NCBI GenBank assembly: GCA_026724425.1
Contig: JAIUCV010000117.1
Span: forward strand, 2,141,501-2,205,500
Length of the DNA: 64,000 nucleotides
Reading direction: 5' to 3'
Source of the DNA: Erythrophleum ivorense
Taxonomy: Eukaryota; Streptophyta; Magnoliopsida; Fabales; Fabaceae
Positions 35,163 through 45,700 of this stretch are shown here, piece by piece. A program made the position numbers and the translations under genes. Position 1 is the stretch's first letter, and every line of letters starts with the position of its first letter. The notes under the pieces were generated by a model, which was not told the origin of the DNA, searched no databases, and worked only from the letters and a program-made list of their open reading frames with translations.

Positions 35163-35447
35163 TCAGAATAGCACGTGGATCTGGATTTCTTCTGCAGGCA
35201 GCTCAGGTTTAGTCTCAACGAGATACCTTGCCAAATTCAGCGTGGTCAGAAAGAAGTGCATCTTCTGTTGCCACTGCTTGAAATTCGTGCCATCGAATTT
35301 GTCAGGCGAAAGCCCTGCGCTTATGTTGCTAGGCAGAGTTGGTGCAGCGAGTGATTGAGCATTCCCTGTTGGGTTTGCCTGCACATTGCCGCTACCAGTA
35401 GGTAGACTTCCACCCCCAATGCTTGTGTTGTTAGCACCGCCAGACAT
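35163..35447 (-). CDS. Copia gag N-terminus, cut off by a frameshift
   Basis: It starts MSGGANNTSIGGGSLPTGSG and reads the gag phrase DKFDGTNFKQWQQKMHFFL, then LARYLVETKPEL. About ten codons later it reaches TGA at 35163-35165. The pol frame opens in a different register over the same stretch, so one base was lost or two gained near 35166-35190. In intact relatives gag and pol form one frame. Confidence 0.8.
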   Translation of the reverse strand: MSGGANNTSIGGGSLPTGSGNVQANPTGNAQSLAAPTLPSNISAGLSPDKFDGTNFKQWQQKMHFFLTTLNLARYLVETKPELPAEEIQIHVLF

Positions 35448-35827
35448 TCTGGATCTGTTTCACAAAAGACAGATTTTGTCAGTATTGATAACAGATGTGG
35501 GGTAAGCGATTAAAAAATAATTCGCTAAGTTCACAGAGACAAGCTCTTAAACGTTATCTTAGATCAGAGATCAGATATGATCGAGTTTGAAAAAACGTTT
35601 CGCGATCCTGCTGAAAGTTGTCGCGTAAATCGTTTTATCAGATAATGATATTCGTCTTTTTTGAGATCGAAACTTTCTGCTGAATAGCTAAAGAGCGTTC
35701 GCAGAAAATTTTAGATCTGAAAACGTTTTTATAAAACCGTTTTACAATATCATATAAGAAAAAACTGTTTCGCAAATTTCAATCCGATTCAAGCGATAAG
35801 CAGGTATCGGATTTATTGAGTTAAGAC
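35448..35827 (-). other. Copia 5' leader
   Basis: The untranslated leader between the 5' LTR and the gag start. GATTTATTGAGTTAAG at 35810-35825 is the exact reverse complement of 35962-35977 inside the LTR, so a transcript crossing the LTR border could form a 16-bp stem. Confidence 0.6.
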
Positions 35828-36732
35828 TGTAGGACCGCGAAAATCCAGATTGAAAAATACGAATAAAAATCTTATAGTACGTATATTAAATAGTAATAAA
35901 ACGATTGAAAAAACCTTTAAGAAAAGAGACGAATACGTAGAGGCGAGATTTGATCTCTTTCCTTAACTCAATAAATCTCCCGCAGTGTGGCGGTTTTATG
36001 AGATTGAGAGTCCCAAGATACAACTACGTGAGACTATAGTCGCGACACTCGACTATAGAATCTGCGAACTAAATATCTACGCTATACTCTCGAGACTTAC
36101 GTTTAGAGAAGAAGAGAAGAGATGTAGGAGATTTGCTGGAGAGAAGATTTTCGAGTGAATGAATAATGAGAGAGGTGAGGCCCTTTATCTGAGAGAGACT
36201 TGATCCGCAAGGGATATACTCTACGCAAGGAAAAAATATTCGGAGAATATCCTTTTTTACTTGGCGTGGAAGCGAAGGGATATGGATATATTCCATATTT
36301 ATCAAACCGAAAATCCGAACTCAATCTTCTAGAAGTTTCTGGAAGATTTATTCTCGACATTATGCGATTTCGTTTTGGGCTTTAACAAAAACCGTTGATA
36401 GTCTTTTTGTGGGCGAAGCCCACATCCACCATGACCCAAGACCCAAGCCCACGCCCGGCCCGGCACGGCGGCGGCGGCGCGCGCGCGTGTGTGTTTTTGC
36501 ATAATGGCCCCTTTTCTCTCAACCTCCATAGTCTCCCACTAAAGGCTATTGAACCTTGTTTGGAAATGTCTATATTTAAACAAGAGGAAAAAGTTCCTTC
36601 TTTCCAATGTGGGACAAAATGAAGTGCTCCTCCATTTAACTCACTTTCTCATTCATGAGCCAAAGCCCATTTCTTTTCACATTTGTCCACAATTTTATTC
36701 AACCCATTTGATTTAAAAATTTGGTTCCAACA
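35828..36732 (-). repeat. right (5') LTR of the Copia element, 905 bp
   Basis: The longer, apparently original LTR. It starts TGTAGGACCG and ends TTCCAACA, followed by TTTAA. It carries a GC-rich patch (CGGCGGCGGCGGCGCG) near 36466-36486 that is shared with the left LTR. Confidence 0.92.
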
Positions 36733-36737
36733 TTTAA

Positions 36738-37740
36738 TGCTACTATCTTCTTTGCATAAATAATAAATTTGGTAACATTTAATGTATCTGTTAATTTTAT
36801 ACTCCTTTTGTTTTATAATATGTGTTATTTTAGAGTTAAATTTTTGTTAAGTGTCATTTTAGGTTTTTATTGGATAAATGTATAAAAAATTTCAGTTTAG
36901 ACCTCATCCATTTATTGAATTAACAAAATAGTTAAATTCTGTAATATATTAGTTATGGGTATTGTAAAAATTTTAATATATTTTTTTAATTTATATGACA
37001 AAACCTTAAACGACATTTATAATGAAATAGAGAGAATTTAAAATTATCGTGATTTGCTTAGGTCTCGCTTTTGTTTCTCAGCGTTTTGTAGATGTAAATG
37101 GACATTAACAGAAATTTCAGTCCAGAAAAAAGAGAGGCAATATTCGAATGATCGAATCCAAACCTTAATTGTATTAAGTAAACAAAATTTTGGTATCCAC
37201 TTATAAAAAAACAAACAAAAATAAGTAGAAGTAAGTTCACAACGTTGTCAAACAAGCACGCGCTCCACCACTCGCGTTTGGCAGCCTTTCTAGTGGGAAA
37301 AATAAAATTGTTAAAAATCTCCGACAAGAAAATTTAACAAAAAAAACAGATAATATCTTCCCCGCAAAGACAAAAGCGAAAGCGAAGAAGATGATAAGAC
37401 ATCCTCCACGTGTCACAGCATCTTTTAACCTGAGCCACATGATATAACAGAGTTCTCGACTCATCTCGCTTGTTCCATTTAAATTATTAAATTGCAAATA
37501 AGCTTATGCTGACGTGGCTTATTTTCTCCTTGTTCTTTTAAAGTAAACCCCTTGACTCTGCTCATTTCCATAAAACAACTCTCATTTCTCTCACCAATTC
37601 TTAAAAGAGCTTTCTTTTTTCTTCCTCTTCTTCCTCGTTTCAGATTTAAGTTCCGGCGATATAATTGCGTTTATTAACGGCGGAAACTCACCAACGATTG
37701 GGATCTTTAAATTTTCAAGTCTTATTCTTCTTCTACAACC
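36738..37740 (+). promoter_or_regulatory. RVE2 promoter region
   Basis: Right of the Copia element the DNA is AT-rich to about 37050. Nearer the gene are AAAAATCT, the CCA1-binding site, at 37313-37320; ATAATATCT at 37350-37358, one base from the evening element; a G-box CACGTG at 37407-37412; and GCTGACGTGGC at about 37508-37518. These suit a clock- and light-regulated gene, but short motifs can occur by chance. Confidence 0.5.
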
Positions 37741-39433
37741 ATGGCGATGCAGGTGTGAGATCTTTCTTCTTTTTCTTGATTCTATATATATATATTTTTT
37801 TTTTTTTGCATACTGCTTTTGGTTCTATTGGACAGAGGTTATGGAATCCAGACAGATTAAAACTAAAATTAGACAAAGCCAAGATGATAGGTTTTATAAT
37901 TTCAAGTTCTTGCTTGTCTATGTCCGAGAGAAATTGGTACTGAAGAATATTCGATTGACGCAGGTTAATTTTGTTATAGACCAGGCGATTTGTGGGATAT
38001 TATGGTCGGTTGTTTTAATGTATTGAGAACTAGGTAAGCTCAAGTAACCCTAATTATTGATGGTCGTAAACTCTTCTAGATGCGTATTAGTTAGTTTCAA
38101 GACTTTTTTAAACATATACTTTAAGCTTTATCAAGATTTGAATAAAGAGACTAAATGCTTCTTCTACTTTTTTGTGATTATAGGAACATTGTGAGAGTTT
38201 ATGTGACATAGCTTCTGATGAGCTTATCTCTTCCACGGATGCTTTTTATCTCAAGGTACTAACTGAGTCCCTTTAATCTCTTGTTTACTCTTTATTGGTT
38301 TCTCAAGTTTAAAATTGGGTTTTAATTTTTTTGTTTTGTTTAATTATAGACAAGAAAGCCTTACACCATCACTAAACAGAGAGAGAAATGGACAGAAGCA
38401 GAGCATGAGAAGTTTGTAGAAGCTTTGAAACTCTATGGCAGAGCTTGGAGACGAATCGAAGGTGTGTGTGCTTATCTAGACTTTAGAAAGTCTCTAATGC
38501 ACATTCTAAACTAGGTTTGATGAGAGGACATTAGCAAAATATTTGGAACCTAGTCCTAGTATGAGTAAAGATCTTGACTTTCATTGATTCTTCCATGGAA
38601 ACAGAACATGTTGGAACAAAAACTGCTGTTCAGATTCGAAGCCATGCTCAGAAGTTCTTCACTAAGGTTTGCTTTCTCAGAATCTTATACATGAAAAAAG
38701 TTCCAACCTTTTCGTGTCAATCAAGGTCTCTAATCCAAAGTTTGTATATTAGGTTGCTCGTGATTTCGGTGTTAGCTCTGAGAAGTCGATTGAGATTCCG
38801 CCTCCACGGCCGAAAAGAAAGCCGATGCATCCTTACCCTAGGAAGCTAGTGATTCCTGATGCTAAAGAGATGGTATACTCTGATCTGGCCGGAGCTAAGT
38901 TGGTTTCAGATGAAGAAGACCGGTCTCCAACATCTGTTTTATCGGCTCATGGATCAGATGGTTTAGGGTCCATGGCTTCAAACTCAGCTCATTCTTCTTC
39001 AGCTGATTACCAACTCTCACCGGTATCATCTCAGTACCAACTCTCACCGGTATCATCTCACACTGAGGAATCGTTGTCTCCAGAGGCAGAGACCAAACAA
39101 AGCCTTAAGCTCTTTGGAAAGACTTTTGTTGTTGGTGACTACAACAACTCTTGGACTAGCTCTGATGATTCAGAAGATGTCATCAAGATGAAGATAGACT
39201 TAGAGACGCAGTCCGTTCGATGTTCTTCTTCCTCGTCTTCGGAAAACGGTGAGACAAAATTGACACGAACGGAGTTTAAAAGAAGCGAGAGATCGGCGTT
39301 TTCTCAGTTGAAATCGTCGGTGATGGAGATGAAGAATATGAAAGGGTTCATGCCTTACAAGAAGAGGATAAAGATGGAACAAGACGTTGACAGTAGTGTA
39401 GTAAAAATGTCATATCCTTTGTGTTTTGTGTAA
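37741..39433 (+). CDS. RVE2: REVEILLE2 / CIRCADIAN1 MYB-like transcription factor
   Basis: A single-MYB factor of the CCA1/LHY/RVE clock family that binds evening-element DNA. Exons: 37741-37752 (only MAMQ), 38184-38255, 38350-38461, 38605-38666, 38753-39433; 312 residues. The MYB domain is at about 31-85 (REKWTEAEHEKFVEALKLYG...WRRIEEHVGTKTAVQIRSHAQKFF) with the diagnostic SHAQKFF. The RVE-type Pro-rich segment follows (IPPPRPKRKPMHPYPRKL). The remainder is Ser-rich and includes an exact tandem YQLSPVSS duplication (codons at about 39008-39058). The upstream region has a CCA1-binding site and G-box, fitting circadian feedback. No break seen. RVE1 is the close alternative; neighbouring SUS5 and ARF8 favour RVE2 (At5g37260 from memory). 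Confidence 0.9.
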
Positions 39434-40159
39434 ATCTTTTTTTTCTCAAGTCAGTTGTGAAAACTTCTTTTGATCTCCAACTTCAGTTTCTGTGTATATA
39501 TTTTCAGAGAATTAGGGAGTTTTTTTGTGGATTTACGTTCGTAAGATCAGTCCAAAGTTTCAAATTTTTGCTATATCCATTAAGCAATTGATGTATATAG
39601 TATCTTAAATATAACTCTTCCTGATACTGTAAGTTGTGCAATGGACTCTTCTACATTGCGTTTTCACATATTCTTCATACATACAAGAAGCAAATGCAAC
39701 GACAATCTCTTAACTTGGGGAAACGCGTTTTGGTGCTATTTGTGTCTTTTCCTTATTCCTTTTTTTTTGTCCCCCCTTAAAGTTCGATTATTTATTACTG
39801 CTGTAATTGGTATGATCTCCTCTTTCTTTTAATCTCGGCCGTTAATTGGATATTCCATTTACAAAAAGAAATCGATTTGTTCCCGGTTTAGTGGATTTGG
39901 GCAAAAACAAAACTCGACCGCGATTTCAAATCGAATTTCAAACGCGTTTTGGTGCTCCCCGGAAGATTCGGTTAATTAGTTTTCGTCGCCAAAATCATTG
40001 AGTGCTTCCCATAAACAGAGAGCAAACTCTTCATCTTCTTTTTAGCGCTCACTTGTTTCCCATTAATTTCTCGTAAAACCCTAAAAATCCTTTTTTGATA
40101 TTCACGGTTTCTTCTTCGCACCACTCTGCGTCTCATTTTCAGTCTCGTTTTGGTTGAAA
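39434..40159. other. spacer between RVE2 and the HAD gene
   Basis: 3' UTR of RVE2, then the promoter of the next gene. AAACCCTAAAAA at about 40076 is telo-box-like, 80 bp before the ATG. Confidence 0.45.
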
Positions 40160-42200
40160 ATGGCTCACCCTGGAGATACTTGTGTGTATGTAAAGACTAA
40201 CTTAGACACTCGTATCGCGATTTCAATTCACAGTGAAGCTACAGTCTCCCAATTCAAAGGTGAGAAACAAAAAAAAATCCACTATTTTCTTCAACTTGCT
40301 CAATAAATTACTATGATTGATCTTAATCTACTAATCTGTTTCCAGATTTGTGTAATTGTTGCTGCGATTCTGATTATCTCTCTACACCATTGTCTTTGCG
40401 TTTCTTAGTGTGACAAAATCACATTTTTTTGTGTGGTTTAATTGTAGAAATATTCTGCCGTGAGCACAAGGAAAATTGGCCAGAATTTGGAGACATTCAA
40501 ATCACTGCTGTGAAGGTATATATATATATATATATATATGTATACATACCTATGGACTTTGTGCTTCATTTGCTTTGCAACATATTGATAAAGAGTGTGT
40601 TTTTTGTTTTTTTTGGCTTTTTACACAATCAGGTCGAACAAGGAGATAAGTTGTACCGTATCGTAGATTCGATGATTTGGAGTGTTCTTTTCCAAGGCAT
40701 CCGAGGAGACCGGCACATCAATGTAGAAGTTGAGAATGGTGATTTGGTAACCATACAAGCTGATGCTCCATCCGTTTCTACGGACACCGAGTCTAACTGG
40801 CAGCAGAGCGTTGGAGCTCCTTTCCAGCTGACACAACCCTCGGAGGACAAAACAAAGAAGAGGAAGAGGGAGAGCGACAAGGAGAAAGAGTCTTGTGGAG
40901 ATGACAAAACTGGTGATATAGATGTGAACAAGGATGATGATGTTGGAGCTTTGTCTAGATGCTCGTGTGAAGCTCAGGGAACCAAAAAGCTGCTGGTGTT
41001 CGACTTAAATGGAATTCTTGCAGACTTGCTTGGGTCTAGAGCTGAATCTGCTCCAGTTGGTATTTCAAACAGACCTGGTAAAAAAAAAGATTCTATATTC
41101 AATGTGGCCGTTTTGTAAATTCTTTTTCTTACATGCTTGTTTGAATCAATATTTTTGTCTTCTTTTCTATAGTTTTCATTAGACCCTTTGTGGCTAGCTT
41201 TCTTGACTTTTGTTTCGAGAGATTCAATGTTGGGATATGGTCTTCCAGGCGCGTGTAAGTTTCTTGAACTAAAATTCAAATGGTTTCATCAATATACTAA
41301 GTTTCCTCCATTAACTTGTCGTCTTTCATATTTCTCTTAACAGTAAATTGAAGTATATTACTAACCTTGTCATGGGAAACCAAGCGAAAGATTTGGTGTT
41401 CGGTTTTGTAAGTATCTCTATTATCTCTATGATGCATGTTCATGATCTCTATAACCTCTGATCTATGTTCCTCATTATGAGAATCTCACTTTACACTGAA
41501 AGTAAAGAAATTACATTTCGTTGACTACGAGCAGAACTTAGTCTTATATCTTTAACTGTATGTACACAGGGTCAAGATATGTGCATCACCACAGAGTTTA
41601 AAACTCTGGAGAACACCGCAAAACCACTCTTCCTTAAGGATGTAAGAAGAGTTTGGAACCATTTAGGGGCATGTTCCACTTGTGGAAAAAGAAAGTATGA
41701 TGAGTCAAACACTTTGCTAGTGGATGACTCACCCGAAAAGGCCCTGTGTAATCCTGTAAGTAGCTAAACACTTGCAGTCAAGGTTTCGTATTCAGTGTCA
41801 TCAATCTCACATTTATCATTAAGATCGTGTTTGATATATTTGCTCTTTATTCTCTTTTAGCCACACACCGGAATCTTCCCTCACCCGTACAAGTACACAG
41901 ACCATGTTGATTGTGCATTGGGTGAGTGTATTTCCTTCTTAAAACTTCTTAAAGAGAATCATGTTGTTCCTTAAACATTCTCTTTCAGTCTTACGCGGTT
42001 TTGAATTGTTAATTGCACACCAATATTTCATTTTCTTGACAACAGGACCTAATGGTGAGCTAAGGAAGTACCTGGAAAGGTTAGTGGATGCCGAGAACGT
42101 TCAGAAGTTTGTCGCAGAGAATCCAATTGGCCAGAGTGCCATAGCTGAGACGCATGAGTCATGGGAGTTCTACTCTAAGGTCATCGAGAAATACAAGTAA
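40160..42200 (+). CDS. HAD-superfamily FCP1/NIF-like protein with altered motif I
   Basis: Eight exons in phase: 40160-40259, 40448-40515, 40633-41077, 41173-41254, 41344-41407, 41570-41755, 41861-41921, 42046-42200; 386 residues. The N-terminal ~90 residues may be a small alpha-beta domain. A Lys-rich linker follows (TKKRKRESDKEKE), possibly a nuclear signal. The FCP1-like HAD domain starts about residue 170. Motif I reads VFDLNGILAD, so the second Asp of DXDX(T/V) is Asn. Later motifs are kept: NVGIWSS for motif II and LLVDDSPEKAL for the acidic pair. In classical HAD phosphatases the second Asp is the general acid-base, so activity may be low or changed; plant relatives with LDLNG are known. 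Intron 2 has a (TA)n run near 40517-40539. Specific substrate unknown. Confidence 0.85.
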
Positions 42201-42730
42201 ATCGATCCAGAGGACTTTTGACTGAGTGTGTTCTCAGTGTTTAGTTGCTCCTTGAGAGCACACGTACGCTAAGTTAGTTATATTCTAGAGAGAAACTTGA
42301 CTGGTCAGTTTTTATTTTGAGTCTTGACTACTAAAACTCTTCATATATTAGTATCTTTTGTTGCAGTAAAAAGACCAGACTCTCTTCAAACTGTGTTTAT
42401 TAGGTTCTATTTGGTAATCTTTTGAAATGACGCTAATGGTAAAATGATCCGCAATATTAAGAAACAAGAAGCTAATCAAGCATTATAGCTGTAATAATGA
42501 AATACAAGTGATCACATATAACATTAACCAAGGATCAACGGTAATATTGAAATACATTTGTGTTTTTTCCCCCTTTATTTTACAGTGTAATTACACAACT
42601 TGAGCACACCTGCTTGAACATATTCGTATATGGAAACTACGGTTCACATAAATACATGAAGTGAAACATCAACAGGATTGTTTATATATTTTCGTAATGC
42701 TGATACTAGTTGCACTTGTTCAGAGAGAGC
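42201..42730. other. converging 3' ends of the HAD gene and SUS5
   Basis: Holds the 3' UTRs of both genes, which converge here. No further gene. Confidence 0.5.
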
Positions 42731-45700
42731 TTAAGCACCAAACATTCTGAAACTCAGTAGTGATTGTGTTCTCTTTGACCTGTAAAATATAAAGAAAATT
42801 AACACTAATTAATACATACTCTTTTATAATCTCTAGTTATTCTGAACTAGAAAATGAACCCGCGCAACGCGCGGGATCAAAACAATAACAATTTCTAAAT
42901 TAGAATTAATTTTTAGTATTTCTACTTAAAATATTATTTTATTCATTAAAAACTAAATAAGTAAATTTAAAATTCACTTGTAACAATTTGATCTCTAGTT
43001 ATTGTACAAGAGATCAAAAATAAAGACATAAATTTCATACTATTTGTAACAAATTTGTAAAGAAATTTCATAACTTAGTTATTATTGTTCTTATTTCAAA
43101 TTTTCAGTCTCCTAACACTTTTTTTTCTTCACTTAGTTTTTGCTATTTACAATAATTTGGTCTCTATATCTTATTTTATTTTATTTTCATTAACCGTTAT
43201 TTATTTAATTTTATCTTTGTACTCATTTTACATATTCTCAACTTTTAAATTTATCTTACAAAAATTATATATACTTTAGCTATCAAATTATGTAAATCAC
43301 TTATAATTTTTTTTTTTTTTATAATACATCAATGCAAATACATTAAACATTTTATATATGACAAATATAAATACATTTTTTTTGTTACAAAATAATTATA
43401 TTATCCTTTCATAAAATATACTTTTCATCTAATTTATATTAAAATTTTAACAAATACTTTTTCCTATGTATTTTGTTAGTTTTTTTGTATTTCATTATAA
43501 AATCAATTTATATGTTAAATAAAAGTAACAATTAATATAATTTGATATATATTCCTCTATTAAATGCTTATTTTAATTACAATTTAATGTTAAAATTGCT
43601 GATGTGGACACCTTATATGGATAGAAAACTCTCCAATTATATATAAGATAATACTTTAATTTACCTTGGTGTTACTGTTGGTTTTATCAAAGGCTTTGGA
43701 GGAGGAGTCAAAGGCTTTGGAGGAGGAGGAGGAGTCAAAGGCTTTGGAGGAGGAGGAGGCTGAGGAATATCACTCAATGTGGGTATAGTTTTCACCTGTT
43801 CCAAACACACAAAAAACTCATTTATATTTCGATTTTGATCATGTCATAAGTGAAAAAAACAAAAAGTGAAGACTAAATAGTTTTTACCAAATTACGGTAT
43901 TGGAGACTGTAGAAGGAATGGATATATCTTTGCTTTGCCAATTTCTGATCTTTGTTCAAATGCTTCCAGTAGCTATATGTACTTCCCATGTTTAACACTT
44001 TGTTGGCATATATCTTCCACGTATAGCTGCACATTTACAATCACAGAAATTCAACTATTCTTAGAAATCGTTTTCTTTAGATGCATTAAGCTAATATTTT
44101 TTTTTTAAATGATCTAAACACTAAGAACATTATTCAAACTTATACATACCATTCATTTATGCGTTGCAATCCTTCAGCTGAAAACATGTTCCAATGATTA
44201 GTATCGATTTTGCATTTCTCAAAGAAGTCCGCAATCTTATCGCTCGATTCTTCTCCACTGCTCGGGTCAATGTGGAATCCGGAGACACCATCTACAATAA
44301 TCTCAGCAGGACCGCCTTGGTTCGTGGCGAATGTGACCAGTCCACAGCTCATTGCTTCAATGACAGTAAGACCAAAGGCTTCATAATGTGAAGGCTGCAC
44401 AAAAGCACCTCTTGTATCTGCGATACATCGGTAAAGTTCGCCATTTCTTGTTCGATCGGTTTGAGCTGCGATCCATCTAAACTGACCCTTGAGCTGGTAT
44501 TTCTCAATTAGAGAATGCATCTTCTTGATCTCTGAGATCTCTTCCCTGTCTTTAGACTTTGAAGGCTCGAAGAATCCTCCTACGATTACGAGGTTCACTA
44601 AGTCTCGTAGCCTCTTGTTCTTAGCGTACCACTCCGTTAATCCAGTTAAGTTTTTCACAACATCAAGCCTTGCCATTGAGAAGATAATCGGTTTCTTCTT
44701 GTTCACCAAGTAACCACTTTTTCCATAAGAAAATATAGGTTAAAATATAGTTAGTTTCTTCAGACAGAAGTCAACTATCTGAGACCACAAAAAAAGGATT
44801 TTGCATTTACAACATGCAAAAATATTTTTAAAAACGTAAATGAGGAAATTAGCAATTCTACTTCTTAAAACTGTCTAGTATTATACTATTATAGTATTAT
44901 GCATATGCAAATGAGTTTGAAAAGTAAAATAAGGTATAGAGACGTACATGTGCTCATCATTCTCATCTTGGCTATACAAAAGTTCCTCAATGGAAGGATA
45001 AAACTTAGTGAATCTCCTGTCTTCTGCGGTAAAAGGGAAGTAAATAGAGTCATCTGCGCCAGGAGCTGCGATGTTGAACCTCGGATCAAACACATTGATG
45101 CCGGAGACAACTCTGTATAGCCCCGGGAGGCTAAAGCTCATGTGGCTCTCGTACTGTCCTGGCCTCTCTTTGCTGTCAAAATCAAACCGAACCGGATTAA
45201 TGTTAATCAAACCGGTCAATTTTCGTCAAAACAGAATAATTCACTATCCTAATGAAATTTGTTAATTACCTTCCAGCGATCTCTTGGTAAGTGCTGGCTA
45301 TGATGAAATCGGCAGAGTTCATAGAGATTAAATCTGCCGTAAATTGGGATGAAAAATGATATTTAGGATCAAACTCTTTCCAATTGTTGTCGGAATCTCC
45401 GTATTTAGTCTTCTCCAAGGCATGTGCAATAGTTGCCTAGTTTTATATATGTTTCATTTTAGTTAATTTGTAAACATCAAATGAGTAAATATTAATTGGT
45501 CTATATTTAAACAAATTCAAAGATAAGTTTTACACACACACACAAAAAAAAAAAAAAAAATTCAAAGGTAAGTGACCTGAGTAATTCCAAGATTATTGGC
45601 CATGAGTGATGCCACCAAGTTTCCATCCGTATAATTTCCGATTATTAAGTCAGGTTTTCCCTCCAAAATGTCCAAGATTTTTGTTGTTGCATCCTACTCA

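Larger units (their letters stand above)
30094..36732 (-). mobile_element. Ty1/Copia LTR retrotransposon
   Basis: Two LTRs in direct orientation (TGTAGGACCG...TTCCAACA) bracket gag-pol on the minus strand. The target duplication TTTAA is at 30089-30093 and 36733-36737. A polypurine tract, GTGGGGGAT on the minus strand, abuts the left (3') LTR at 30762-30770, as usual for Copia. The order protease, integrase, reverse transcriptase, RNase H is the Copia order. Gag and pol are split by a frameshift and the left LTR is rearranged, so the copy is probably not autonomous now. The pol reading frame itself is intact, so inactivation looks recent. I found no clear initiator-Met primer site next to the 5' LTR. 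Confidence 0.95.

Noticed and set aside
31543..35358. Plus-strand open frames within the Copia element
   Set aside because: Shadows of the minus-strand pol frame.
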